From NCBI GenBank assembly GCA_020055645.1, contig CM034549.1, positions 24,201,930-24,265,929 of the forward strand: a stretch of 64,000 bases of DNA, written 5' to 3'. This DNA comes from Tomocerus qinae. Its lineage: Eukaryota; Arthropoda; Collembola; Entomobryomorpha; Tomoceridae. Position 1 is the stretch's first letter, and every line of letters starts with the position of its first letter. Below, in pieces: positions 27,984 through 41,700 of the stretch. Below the pieces are notes generated by a model. It was not told the origin of the DNA and made no database searches. It saw only the letters and a program-made list of their open reading frames with translations. The translations under genes and the position numbers were made by a program.

Positions 27984-30699
27984 TGAGTCTATTGCTTTCA
28001 GTTAACCAATTTCAAACTTCAAACTCTGTTGATTTTATTGTTGTTGATTTGATAGGAAACGGTCATATAATGCGGGACCGATTCTATCCCTTCATAATTA
28101 TAACATCATCATTTCTCCATAATTTCCACCAACGTCCAAAAGTATTAACAAACTGATACAATAGTTCAATCAAGTTAAGTCTTTCTCGTATCAATTAATT
28201 CGATATTGTAATATATTATGTGGCATACTCCTCTAATTAGCTGTTCATTTAATTTAATCTTTACATAATTTTAGTATCTACTTCATTTCCCATTCATATT
28301 ACTCTATTGGCATCCTTTCATATCTGTCTGCAGAAGTTTGTAGCATAATTTTATTATTTATAACTATTGTATTGCATGCTACTTAATTAATTTTACACAT
28401 TACTTCAGTAAGAATTTAATTAGCCATCATAATTGCCATTATGATGCAAAAATGAAGCTATTATTGGTACATTACAAAGAGTTACAGTCGAACCTGGATA
28501 AAGGACTTACTATATAATATGTATATAATATGTACTTAACATCTCAACGACATGAGAACGTGTAATTTTCCATTTGTGATTTGGTTCCCCAACAATTTGA
28601 CCCCACACAATAACACAAACAAAGGAATACATTCAGAACATTTAATTATTAGTTAACAACCCTTTTAAATGAGAAAATTAGGCGTTCCTATACTCCTGGT
28701 GACCTTTTAGCCACGCTCGACTGTAATTAGAATGGAACCTTCCTTTTGGTAAGTAATTTTCTCAATATCATAACAAAATTTTAAATATCAATAATTCTTT
28801 ATTCTATTATAAGTCTAATTAAAAAGAGATACAGAATACAGATATAGATACCTAAATCCAACTCACTAAACTAAACTTTTACACACACATGCACAAACAA
28901 TGAGAATCTACCTAATCCTACCTTCTACGACCCTTATGTAAGTTATTTTTATGTAAATTATGTATTACATACACAATACAATAACATAACATCCTTAACA
29001 ACTTACATATCTTTATCATTTTACATAATATTAAATAGATTTAGTAAATACGTATCATTTTAGTTTGTTTTATATCAAAGTACTGTTTACCAGGTAGTTA
29101 CAAATGACAAATTAGATCAAATGCCATTTTTTGGGATGATGCTAAGACACATAATTCAGTATACAGACCGTATACACTATACTTCCTTGGCAGTCAGCAA
29201 TAAATATATAGTTGGAGTGGCATCACAAGTCTCTAACACATTTTGCAGTAATAGAAAATTAGAAAATGTTCTATTACAAAGAAAATGATCACTTTCAGCT
29301 GGGACACAAAATTATGGAATTAATCTAACCTTCCCTTCCTGGCTTAAAACTCCGAATTAAAAGATAAAGTTTCCTTTATTAAAAATGTCTAAGAATTGCA
29401 AAGGATACTGGACAAAATATAAAAATTGACCGTGATTTGTCATTAGTCACTACCCATTAGCCAGTACCTTGTTTTTAAGTTAAATTATTTTTTACCTATA
29501 TACTTACTAGGTATGTAGCAAATCAGCGCGTTAGTTATATCATTAAGTTCATATTTATAATAATAATTAACTGTTATTTCTTATGATCTAGGTATGTTTA
29601 TTTGTTTTTATGAGTAGTACAGTTATGTGATGCATTTGCTGGAGAAATTGTAATTATTTTTCTTCTGCTAGTATCATCGTTAACATATGCATAATGCATA
29701 CTTGTGTCAAGCGTTGTCTTCTTGTGTTGATTCCATTTATTATGTATTAAATTTTGTGTTGCAATTTTTAGTAACAGATCATAATACGTGAGGAAGGTAC
29801 TACGTACCTAATCAACTGAATATTTAATGTGGTTCTTACTAATTCAAGAAAATTAAGTCGAAAAAGTACACTTTCACCATCACACACCTATATACTACAT
29901 CTACAACATAGATCAATCACTAATTGATGTACTTGGCTAGTAATGCATATTATGTAATAATAATGAACTACAGCTAAGCAATAATAATAAATAAATAATA
30001 AGATATGCAAATTAATGAAATAACCAACCAGTATCAAGTATGAAATTAGTGGCTACAACAAACTGTAATCAGTTATCAAGTAAAAGTGAATGAGCAGCTT
30101 ATGGGTTTTTGTCACAACCTTGCATGACTTGCAAGGCAAGGTCAAGACGGGTTTTATACAACCCTCAATGAACATATTTTTTTAACTAAGTTTTAGTTAT
30201 CAACTGATTAATAATCAAATGAATGACAATTATTTAATAACAAGCCAGCCATGTAGGTCCTTTAATTGTTCAAATGAACTTTACGGTACGAGTTCGCACG
30301 TTTCTGTTTTTTTAGAGTTAAGAAACAAAACAAAACAAGCCACTAAGAGGTTATTTAAAGTTAAATTGCTGGAGGATAGTACATAGACAAAGTATTAGTA
30401 GTTCTTATCATACGAGTTCATAAACAAACGTTTACACTGACTAACATCAACAATCATTATAGAGTGAAACCAATCAAAGAGCTTACAATGGCAACTAATC
30501 CAGACTTAACAATAGGAATTGGAAACGGGAAGCGCCATTACATATTGATTCAATTAAAGTGATTAGATAATTCCCATTATAACTTTTTAACTAGTAAGAT
30601 AATTTGTAAGTCTTGTTTGCTTTTGATTTTTTTGACAAAGGATATAAGGGAGAAATAATAATAGAGTAGTAAATAGTTGTATAATCAATGGAAAGTATC
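27984..30699. other. Intergenic, Cdc42 copy B to eIF5A
   Basis: AT-rich with ATAA-type low-complexity patches near 29955-30001. The first 170 bases match the 3' flank of Cdc42 copy A. A small hairpin (CCTTGCA/TGCAAGG, 30118-30136) sits beside a CAAGGTCA nuclear-receptor-type half-site. The two genes are convergent here, and no other gene was recognised. Confidence 0.55.
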
Positions 30700-30705
30700 T
30701 TTATT
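30700..30705 (-). terminator. Poly(A) signal, eIF5A
   Basis: TTTATT on the plus strand reads AATAAA on the minus strand, 40 bases past the eIF5A stop codon. This is a compact 3' UTR, as expected for an abundant housekeeping mRNA. Confidence 0.6.
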
Positions 30706-30744
30706 TGCCCCCCGAAAAACTCGAAATTCAAAACCATGAGTTAC

Positions 30745-32203
30745 TTAGTTGTTTTTCTCCAAAGCAGTATTATTTTTGATGGCAATCACACACTCCTCTC
30801 CGCAAGATTTCAACACAGTGCAAAGGATCTCACGTCCGGCCTCAAATTCACTCTTCAACTGTAAATTATACAAAAAAGCATGTAATGAAAGGTCTTGGCT
30901 GGAATTTAAGTATTTTTCATAGACTAACAAAAACACATTGGAACCTAAGGTCTGCTATATTTTTGCTGTAGCTTTGGATAGTTAAATAAGTACAAATTAA
31001 ACACAACTATATTTTATAAAATTAAATCTTACTTGAGAGCCAAGATCTCCATCTGGAAGCTTTAAATCCTCACGAAGATCTCCTCCGTCAGCCATGAGAG
31101 TCAGATATCTTTAAAAATGGAAATAGTTATTAAATATTTTTAAAAACAGATAAATACTACAATTAACTACAACAAATCCAGTATATAACAATGGATAAAA
31201 TACCCACCCGTCATCGGAGATGTCCATAAGCTGATAATCTTCCCTCTTCACGAAAGGCACGTCCATATTGTGCGTGGATGGGCAAATATCCTCACATTTT
31301 TTACCGTTGAAAATGTCCAACCCAACCAAGTGCACCTTAGCGTGGCCGTGTTTTCCTAAAATATTGAATTAAAAATATCGACAAAGTTAGCATGTGTATG
31401 ACTTTCAAAAGCTTACTTTCAAGTACTCAATTTAGCGGTGCATTTTACAATCAATTCAATCATAGCACATTACCATATCTAAGAACGGTTACTGCAATTG
31501 CGGCATAATATTGCGCAAAGCAAATAAAATCAGACCTCGACCTTACTGCTCCACCAGACTAGATTCTATATTATACAAGATGTTAACTAAACCTAACTGC
31601 TATCTACAAACAACGTTAAATTCCCTAAAAAAAGAAACAATTAGTTCTTTATCTTTAAACTAATGACTGTACCACTGTACTAAATGAAAAAATGTATAAA
31701 TAGCATATCAGAAACGAAGAGACGCAGTGGAAGAGTATATAGAATATAATAACGTTCTTTCAGTACCATACAACCAACATAATAAAAGTATTATAATCTA
31801 TGACCTTGACCTGCAGATAAATGTATCGTTCACGTTCAGGGTACTTAAGCTAGGAGAAAAAATTAATACAACAACAACCCTATCCCTTTAGCTTCTGAGT
31901 AAATCCAGATCACTCACGAAAAGATAAGAAGTAACTTGTAACATACAAGGGGCAATTGTTCTGAATGTTCTGTTCCCTCCCACGCTCGCGGTCATTACAC
32001 TATACCGCTTGGTTTGAGTTTGAAGTAATCTCTAATTTGTCATATTGCATACCTGTCTTTGAGGTGGACATTTCAACAATCTTGCATGGACGACCCTTTA
32101 ACATGACGAAACCGTTTTTGCGGAGAGCCGAACATTGCATCGGGTAAGTTGCGGATGCACCAGAATCGGCTGCCTCAAATTGGGTATCTTCGATATCTCC
32201 CAT
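30745..32203 (-). CDS. eIF5A: Translation factor eIF5A
   Basis: Four coding exons on the minus strand: 32203-32053, 31355-31208, 31108-31033 and 30858-30745, joined in frame to 162 residues. The start is the ATG of MGDIEDTQF; an upstream in-frame ATG at 32227 lies before a good acceptor (TTTTGAACAG) and is therefore probably intronic. The hypusination loop STSKTGKHGHAK is complete, with the modified lysine expected in TGKHG. The C-terminal OB-fold contains [19 protein letters not shown]. eIF5A binds ribosomes and relieves stalls (for example at proline runs) and aids termination once its lysine is converted to hypusine. It is divergent from the peptidase gene that follows. A 5' UTR exon probably ends at 32842. 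Confidence 0.97.
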
Positions 32204-32841
32204 CTTGTCTATCTGTTCAAAAGACATTAAATATTATAGAACCTGATATACTTATTTTATGCAAGATAATATGTTGCAATGCCAAAACTTAACCCTTTAA
32301 CCTTATTTAAGGGATAATTTAAAAATTTGTCAGTGCTTAATGGCCAATAAAACAGCTTAAGACAATGTACGAGTTAATATGTCCGGCTTTTCTACTTACA
32401 TTAATCTAATTATTTAAATATTCCTAAAATGTGAGTAAATTGTAATTATTTGGAAATGTCGGCAAACAGCAGACAAAGGCAAGCATACCTAAATGTATTT
32501 AAACTCCATTAATTTCCATTTAATATTAAATACAGTGCATTTGCATCTGAAAACATTACATTGTCCATTTGAAAACAACACCTGTCATTTGATTATTCAT
32601 AAAATCTGAATGTTTTTGATTAATTTTCTAGTCTAATCCTATGTTTGCTTCACAAGGTGAAATGGTGAAAAGCAATGACCGTCAATTTTCACGTTGTGAA
32701 GCAAACACCAGCCTCCATAACATAACTTTACGCCGCAAGTGGAGAGTAGTTGTTTGTTAAAAGTATTAGGAATGGCATAAGATGACTCCAGTATTATTGT
32801 TTTTCAATGGGGAAATAAATATTATGTAAATTTAGATTACC

Positions 32842-32930
32842 TGACCAAAATGACGATGACTGCCGGGTAGGAGTTGTAGTTTACAGTCAGACAGACGTCA
32901 GCTTTATTGAAAATAGAACCCCAAATAGAC
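32842..32930 (-). other. Probable eIF5A 5' UTR exon
   Basis: On the minus strand a segment ending TTTTGGTCAG is followed by a GTAATC donor at 32841. This pairs with the acceptor just upstream of the eIF5A start codon. The transcription start, and so the upper limit given, is only approximate. The GC content is higher here and to about 33130 than in the surroundings, consistent with a promoter area. Confidence 0.4.
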
Positions 32931-35186
32931 AAGTGATGAGAATTTCCAATGAGATAAGCTGATCCGTAGTGTTTCCTTTCGTCCTTCTTCCCCGAGATCC
33001 GTTGGCTGGCTTACGTACAGTTGGCTTCTGGTGAGTTCTCTCTCAGCGCTACATCTACAACTTCTTCCACTCGGCAAGACAAACCATTTGAGGGTTGGTG
33101 CTGATGCAGCCACTCTCCACGTCCTTGTCTACATTTTCGCCGTTGAGGGCAGTAGCTACCGCTATTTCACTATTTCCACATTTTTGATTCACCTTTTAAC
33201 ATTTAGGGGCAAGCCTAGACAACCTACTTACATTTACATTTCCGCTACAATTACATCACTTCTTTAGAGTACATCTTCCGCATCTCCAATCTTCTTCGTT
33301 GATTACTTGTAGTATACTTATAGTTCTCAATTTCCCAATAATACCCTTTTAGTGCCAATATTTACCATATAGTATTATACAGCCAGTTACATTCCCAAAA
33401 GTGAAATCTTTTGTGAAGATGACATGAAAAATTGAGATTATGTTTTTATACATGTACTATTTACTTATTAGGAGGCATACACAAACCAAAGTGATATACC
33501 TATGCATGAAGCCGACGTACCAAGAAATAGATTAAAAAATAATACGTTAAAAACTACAAAAATGAAACAGCTTTCTTTGTGATTTTGTGTCGCGACTTAT
33601 CTTTGTTGCTCTTTATAGAGCGTGATGGTTTTCAGCTATATAGGTATCATTTGTTGGATATGCAGAGTGGTAGCAATTTATTATGAATAAACCTAGAAAG
33701 ATAGATTGCAATGTTTATAGAAAGGTATTTACAAACTTTTATAGAAGAGAAAATATTTTCTACATTTACTTTTATAGACATATAGACAACTCTTTCAGAA
33801 AGATTGAAACTTTAAAGGTCAATATGCATATGGACTTAAAAATCGTTTTCACTGTCAATGCTTCAACCTACCAACAACGCCTACAAGAAATGTATATGAC
33901 ATTCAACTGAACTAAAACAATAGAGAATGGTGGTTGGCTTGGGCGTTGATGCAGATGTGCGAATCTCATCCGTCGAGTCTCAGACTTTCACTGCCTACAT
34001 TCCAACTTTCTTAATGAAAAGCGGAATACTATCGGCAATTGGTACTTTAACATACTACAAGTAGAACGTTTCATGGTAGTAAATACTTCAGGAATGGAAA
34101 TAAGAAGTATAGATTCTTTTAAAATAAAAAAACACAGTAATAAATATTTAGTAGATATTTAGTAGTATATATTAATAAATATTTATTTCAACGTTTATTG
34201 ACGTAAATTGTCATTGGAGTGTTTATATTATTTAATTAATTGACAGATTATAAGCTGTTTTCAATTTGAATTAGATACAGAAGATATTATCAGGCTGTGA
34301 CAATGGCACATGACAAATTGAAGAAACTGAATGAGAAACGGCAAACTTTTGGCCTGTGTACTCAGTCAGAGTAGTAGTAAGAGTACGTAGGCAGGTTATA
34401 TTAAGTATGTATAGACCATTTAAATTGAAAGTTCTGTTATTAATAAATTATCGTATAGCAGGAACTTTCCCCTCTTTTATAGTATATTAACTACGGGATA
34501 AATATAGTGAAGAAGACAATATTGTTGTTTCATTTTTGAAACTTTCTCCAGACTTTTTTCTTTGTTTGTAAAATAGATGTTGAAAAGTCAAGTTGTTGGT
34601 AGTAGACTGATAAGTAGCGTGCTTATGAAACGAAGTATGGCTGTTAGCAAGCACGTTTAGCACCATTGAACACAAGTTGACTTTCTTTCTGCTGCTGGAG
34701 AAATAGTGGAGAATTTTTAAAGACACTCGAGGACTGCTGTGTAGCTGGCTGTCACTGTATGTAGAAGAGATGTAAAGTTAGTGGGAAAAATCCAATCCAG
34801 CATTACTAACACTTCCTATTCACAAAAAACTTAAATAGTTTTTGCTTTGGGGCTCAGAAAATGTACAGTATATAATATTTTACCTAATTGCAGATTATTT
34901 CTACTATTTGAAGACACTAAATCGTTCAACTTAAAATTAAATTGTACCAAAGAGATTGGAAATTTCTAAATCTAATAAACAAGCTGTAGGAAAATTGGAA
35001 TAAGATATAAAATATAAAACAAGGTCGTTGAGTTTACTATTTTTGAGAAATAGTTCTTGTGCGTTGATAATTGTGAGTTATGTTGGGTTCCCTGTAACAT
35101 ATATGCGAGATAGTGCATGCCTTAAGTTGGTATCCTGTCAGTTGAGTTCCGTAGCTGTACATTATTCTGGCTGAGGATTTCATTCC
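32931..35186. other. Intergenic between divergent genes
   Basis: About 2 kb between eIF5A (-) and the M13 peptidase (+). Short overlapping open frames near 32904-33267 on both strands resemble no family and probably reflect locally higher GC. Promoters of both genes should lie here, but no clear core element was identified. Confidence 0.5.
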
Positions 35187-35312
35187 ATGAGAAAAAGAAG
35201 GGTAGAAGACACGGAAGGATCTCAGTTTCCTCCCGGCAACACTCCAGATCACATCAAAAGAATCTGTGCCATTCTCATCCTCGTGTTTCTTTCTATCCTA
35301 TTGGTTGCGTAG
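35187..35312 (+). CDS. Possible 41-residue membrane micropeptide
   Basis: An ATG at 35187 opens 41 codons to TAG. The peptide has a charged start (MRKRRVEDTEG), a short polar stretch, then a strongly hydrophobic C-terminal segment (ICAILILVFLSILLVA). That is the layout of a tail-anchored membrane micropeptide. Alternatively its first codons may form an N-terminal exon of the downstream peptidase: a GT after the fifth codon would join in phase 0 to the exon at 35747. A chance open frame is also possible at this length. Confidence 0.25.
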   Translation: MRKRRVEDTEGSQFPPGNTPDHIKRICAILILVFLSILLVA

Positions 35313-35746
35313 TTGGGTTTGGGTTTCCTATACGTGTCTTTCTACAAACCGAGTAGTAGAGTGTTGACACAGAACATTACTATGTCTAAACAAACTTTGA
35401 GTCGTTAATTGAAAAAGTTGTACTAGTTGTAGCTCATCGTGAATAGTCCAATCCTAGTGAAAATTCTAATTCGTATGTTAATCAATTAAATTATCAGCTC
35501 AGAGTTTATTACTTAAATGATGAAGGGGCGAGTGGAAAAGCGACTATTAGTTGACAATTCCTCCTCCCACGACACTAATATCAGTCTAAAGAGTTGGAGT
35601 TCAGGATAGTCTAGAATATTTCATCTCCAGACGTAGTAAATCATAGTTGAGAAGAAAGTCAGCTAACTAAGGACAAACGACGACAAGTCAAAGGAAGATA
35701 ATATTATTAATTTATTTATAACGCGGCTCTGTCTTTTATGACGTAG

Positions 35747-38700
35747 GCGCCTATTGTAGTTGTTGAGGATGCAAGAGAAGTTGATTTACTTATTGAGATA
35801 ATACAGCCTGGAGGTGTACACGGCCAAATGATGGACAAAGGGGTGAACTGTGTTCTAGTGACGACAACAGCTCGTCAAAAAATTAATAAATGGGCTTTTG
35901 TCAGTTTTATAAGTGCTGCTTTGGCTCTAGTTTGTCTTTGTGTAAGTATTCATCTTGGGCTACAACTTTATGGTAAGTAAATTCTTCTTCCTGTCCCTTG
36001 GGATAACAATAATGAGATTAACATCACTATTTCCATATTCAACTCTCTCCCATAATACCTACGCATACTTTCCTAAAATATTCACATGTATGTTCCTTGC
36101 GATAATACAGAGATTCACTTTCGTCATCCTCCTACTATTATCATATTAATAATAATAGGACTATATACTATACTAATGTCATTATATTACATACACGAGT
36201 TAGATGGTGGAAGGGTGCATGCATGGAGTTGAATAAAACGAGAGCCGCATGTATGAACACTGATAGCTTTGGCTTCTGACATGACAGAAGCTATCTACTT
36301 CGTCATAGCTGTTTAATTGAATCTCTCAAATCCTCTTTTCAAAAGCCCAATTTCAATCACATCCATTGACATGCTAACAGCCAACTTAATCTAATGAAAT
36401 CTAATGAGAGACTCTATCTCACTTAAGTCGCATGAAAAGAATTCATGAATGAATAGTAATACCGCAATGTTATACAATCATATAGGAGGAGATATACGAT
36501 CGTTATTGTAATAATTATATTATTCCCATTCACACTCATTGTTAGTTACAAAACGTAAATAATGTTGTCAAATGCTTCTTTATCATACTATAGTAGTAGT
36601 AGGATGGGATTTTGTTCAAAATGTCATAAACGACAATTAATGCGACAGATCCTTGGTTGTTGTTGGTTCTGGAGAGATAGGCTTTTTTTAATCCTAGCTA
36701 AATCTCTAAGGAAAGGAATGCTGTAGTCATTTCCTAATTAGATAATTTAAAGGGCCAAAAAGATTTGACTTTGAGTGTGTAAAAGCACGAGGTAGGATGA
36801 TGAAGTATGCAAATGACAATCACGTAGTTAAATATCTGACTTAATTTTTAGTTGACTCTAGTAATTCGGCATTTGCATGCTGATCGTGTTGAAATTAATT
36901 AGGTTAGTCTCATTAAACGACAGCTTCTTCATTTCCTTAAAAGCTTGATGAACCTCTTGCGAGGAGAAGAAGAAGAGCAACTGTTTTCGGCCTCCAGCTT
37001 CTCCACTCTCTAGATATCCTTCCATAAATCAAGTTACGTGCATTAGCCATGTTATCCTGTGATATTGAGAACATCCTGTTTTCATATAATAATTCAGGGA
37101 AATGGAAGACATCCGACTCGTGCTCGACAAATTCAGTCAAATATTCAATTAGGGAAAACGCTGTAGTAGTAGAGTAAGGTGATACCTTAGGGTCAGGTGC
37201 ATGCAGTCTTGTTTAATGTTGACACGGACTGTCTACCTATTACATACGTTACAGTTTGTTTTTCCTGTCTCTTCTGGTGCGATAAATATATTTTCATAGT
37301 TCTACTAGTAGTTTCTCAAATCTTCCTCAGGAGAGTAAATTGCATTTTCAAGTTACGTGTGGAAGGATGTAAAAGATGTGTGGAAATAGACTATTCTTCT
37401 CTATTTATGTGGTGATACTTATACTTACCATTGGCCTTGTCCTCTATAATGGTCAATGGGATAGATGAGACATACTGCAGCTTATGTACACACAGATTGA
37501 AAGGCTACAATTTCTCCTGTTAGGAAAGGTTGCAAAAAGGCTCTAAAGTAAACTGACATTGACATCGCCTTCTCACGGCTTGGACACTTTTTTATTATGG
37601 AACTTATAAAGAATGTATAAAAATCAAAAAAAGGCTCAAGTCATAAAGCAGAAAATGTTATTAGGACACTTTTTAGGATGCCGAGGTAAAAGTAAGCCCA
37701 TCAATAAGATTTACTCACAAGGAAAGGTGGCACTATCGCACTGGCCCAAGAAACTAACTCTCAACGGATGGACGGCCACACTGCTACGCTGGGAATTTAA
37801 TTTACACTTTCTCTTGATTTGATGGAGGCACTAACAATAAGAATACGATACCTTTCAGTAACTCGTATATCCTCCTCCATGCCTGACCTATGCTCACCAC
37901 TCTTACTAAATTGCAAAAATGCACTTTCCTACCTAAAGCTAATCTCTATAAATGACTGCAATTTGCACAAATGACACAACTCTCAACTTACTCAAGCATA
38001 CAAGATACGAGATACATCCACTCTCTGACATACTTACAGAAAAACCCAAATTGAAACCAAAAAGATTGACTCTTTTTTAATGTTATCTCAAATTGAATTG
38101 TGCACAAAGGTAGAAAATATTCTTAGCTTCTTTAAAGAAAATCTTTTAAGTTTTCATGCGTGCATACCATAAAAAAATCCTTCCTTCCTCGCCCTAAGTA
38201 TAAATGGTAGAAGGATAAACGACACTACCAGATAAGAAAAATCCTCATGAAATAGTAAAATGCTTAATAATTTACACCACGCATATTATTGAACTGTATA
38301 AATTTTAATTTATCTATGTATACTCAATGTAAGAGCATATGTCACAAACATACCTACTAAAATATGTGTAATAAATATACACTATGATCCGATAATGAAA
38401 TGAACGACTAGTAATTACTTACTCAGATACCTACACGAGCCACATTTTAAATTATACTCAAATCGCTGATAAAACAGGTTTGGGTAGATCATGATCATGA
38501 GCTCCACATTGTTTAGGTACAATATCATTAAACATGGGGCAATACGATTTCGTTTGACAATGTCGTCCAAAACGAAATTCGAGGAAAGAAGTAAGACAAG
38601 CAAAACAGATCGACTTTTTAGTATCACGTCTAAATCTGTATAATGTTTTCTTTCACAGGTAAAAAATCAATCTGCCTCACTGCAGCTTGTGTTCGAACAG

Positions 38701-41700
38701 GTAATAATGAGCTTATTTTTTTCCTTTTAAGTACTGCTAAACTTTCGGGATGAGAAAAAATGATTTTTTGTGAGTTTCGAAGTACCTAACGAATTAAAAA
38801 GTTTTTGACAATAACATTTTTGTCAATAGCTACAATTGATCAGTGAGTCGAGCGAGTAGTGTATTTGTTTTCCACTTAGTGTATGGGTTACGATTCTATT
38901 GAAAAGGTGCAGAATTTTGTATGCTGTAGACATCTTTGGAAAATATGACATTTTTATTCACAATGACAATAAGCGTAATAAGCTCCTTCTTTCCTTCATT
39001 TATATTCTTTTGTCATCTCTAAAGATTTTATTTCACTGTGCACTAGATGTATTCAGATGAGATACCAATTCATTTAGCTTTTACCCTAAGAATGCCACAC
39101 TTCTTAACTTGGTCTTTTATAAGATGTATTTCTCTCTGACTACCTATATGTGACAATGGCCCGTGTCTTCTTTGTTTCACAGTCCCTTTCATTTTAACAC
39201 AAACTTTTTGTGGTTTTCTCTCGTCTCCTCCTGATATAAATCTTTGCTAAAATTTTCTATTCACGAATCAAAAGCTTTAAATGAATCTTGAATGATAAGT
39301 CAAGCAACTACGCTGTAAATCACTCTCGATTAGGGTTTCGACCTTAATATTTCATTATTTAATGTCTTGTGTTCACAATTTGCATGTGCATCGTCAACCA
39401 GAAATAACCAGAACTATTAGGGACAATAACCTTTAGATGCTACACTCTTTTTTTAAAACTTTGCCTCAGAGAAAATCATTTTTCACAATATATTAGCCTA
39501 AAAAGTAAATGAAAACATTAATGTGTCTAGCTGCTTCCCTTCTTGGAGCCATGGATGTAACTGCAGATCCATGTGAAGACTTTTTTCAGTTTGCATGTGG
39601 AAATTGGAATAAGAATAATATGATTCCCGAAGATAGGCCATCTATTTCTACATTCGAAGTCCTATCTGACAAAATTCAAGTTATACTTAAAGGTAGAGAG
39701 AAAAGCCAAATGAAACTCTAAAAAATTACCATTCTAAAATTTAAATTATGCATCTATTTTCTCAGGGCTTCTAGAAGAGCCAGTAGATCGTCATGACTCA
39801 GAAGCAACAAAGAAAGCAAAAGATTTCTACATATCTTGCATGAACTTGAGTAAGAACATTATCTTCCCTGTAAAAACCTTTGTAGAATGTTTTCCATATG
39901 GAGCTGGAATTGAATTGCATAAATTAGTGGAATAAATCACAAAGTAAATATTTATTTTCTTGATTCTTTAAATTCCTGGAGGTGCCATAAGAGAGGTGGG
40001 TCAAGAACCCCTCAATAGTTTAATCCAGGAACTAGGCGGCTGGCCTGTGACTGAAGGACACAACTGGAAGCCTACAATGTCCATGGAGAAACTTATAGGT
40101 TAGTTTATCATTCTATCTAAATTATTTCTTTAAAAATTCATTTTCTCATCTGCAAATCTCATTTTGTACAGGAAAAATCAGGTCTCAATTAAACTTAGGA
40201 TTCCTTATAGAACTTTGGGTGGGTCCTGATGATACAAATTCGTCTAGTAATGTCATACAGGTAATTTCTACCAGTTCTTACTCTTATTTTCATGGGGACA
40301 TTACACTTTTGTATGAAACATCGGTAAATATTTGCTATAGAGCTATTAGGTAACATGGCAGTAGGTACGAGTTAACAGATGAATGGACGAGTATGGGAAC
40401 AATACAATTTCATTTAGATTTAGTCTAAATTGTGTTATATAATAAAGGAACACAATAGATTATTGTTAGTGGATTTTCCTGCGAATCCCACATCAGAAAC
40501 AAACAGCCATAGGATGCGCGTACCCAGAAGACTCAGATAATAAAGCAAATGCAAAATATGAATGCGTTTACTAGACTGGAGAATAATGGAATACAGAATC
40601 CCTGGGGAGTTCTCTTCCTATCGCTTTTCCATCTTGATTTACTCTAGGTGACTCGTGCATTCAAATGGAAATACTTGGTAGTACATACAATGTACAGTTT
40701 ACCATCACCATCATCCGAAATTAGTATTCCTACTCTTCCAGTCACTCAACTGGGATAAGAAAACCCCGCGCTCCAAACCTTTTTGTCAGATATTAAAAAT
40801 AAAATTGATGTTTAAACACGTGGGTCACTAATGCTAAATAATAAACTTATCACACAGCATCTTCACCCACCTAAGAAAATTGCTCCCCCGGAGAAAATTG
40901 ACAGCTACGTTTTCTACTGCGTGAGCTACGTGCATCTGAAAATTATGAAGATGTTTATTTTCTTGGTTTCTAGTAATTCAATAGATTAACTGCTTATTTT
41001 CCATGATGCCCATTTGTCCAAGATTGAGTAATTTCCTGCGACTGCGAGACTCAAAATGATTTTCCTCGAGGTTTGAAAGAAATTTTTTTGAATGTTTAAA
41101 GCCAGGGCGTAGTAGATCTTGAAAACAACAGGTTTAGTAAATCAGCGTAATGTAAACTGTCTTACTTAGTGTCTATTAAAGATGATATTGAGTGCGAAAG
41201 AGTTGTTGCCCACCCTGATTTTTCGAATGTAGGGCAAATAATGTAGTGCGTTGGGTGGATTGAAGTGTAGGAATCCTTACAATATTGAGTTTGAAGTGTT
41301 TCACAATTGAGACAGGCAAGATAGATTATAAGATCAGTAGGACATGTAAAAGTTTATGTGGAAAGAAAAGGAAGTAGAGAAAAACACATAACAAATCCTG
41401 AATGCTGTATCTAGATTAAACTGTAATCTACTGGTATTGCTGAAAGCTAAGCTGTACAACAAACTACAAGTTTTCACGCGAAGTAATCAATTCAATTTAA
41501 GTGAGCAGTCAAATGTGGTCTAAAAACACTAACAAGTTATATTTCTGCTGTGACAAAACCCACAAAAACTGTATCTTTTCAACGATCACATTTTCAGCGA
41601 AAAGATACATTTTCGTTGGAAGGATTAGAATGTAGAATCGTTGAAATCAAGATTATGCTTGCTGAAAGTTAAATTCGTAGGAGTAATCTTGTATTTCGTT

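Noticed and set aside
37613..37822. 69-codon plus-strand frame in an M13 peptidase intron
   Set aside because: Basic, without recognisable domain or splice context; including it would disrupt the phase between the exons at 35747-35972 and 38659-38700.
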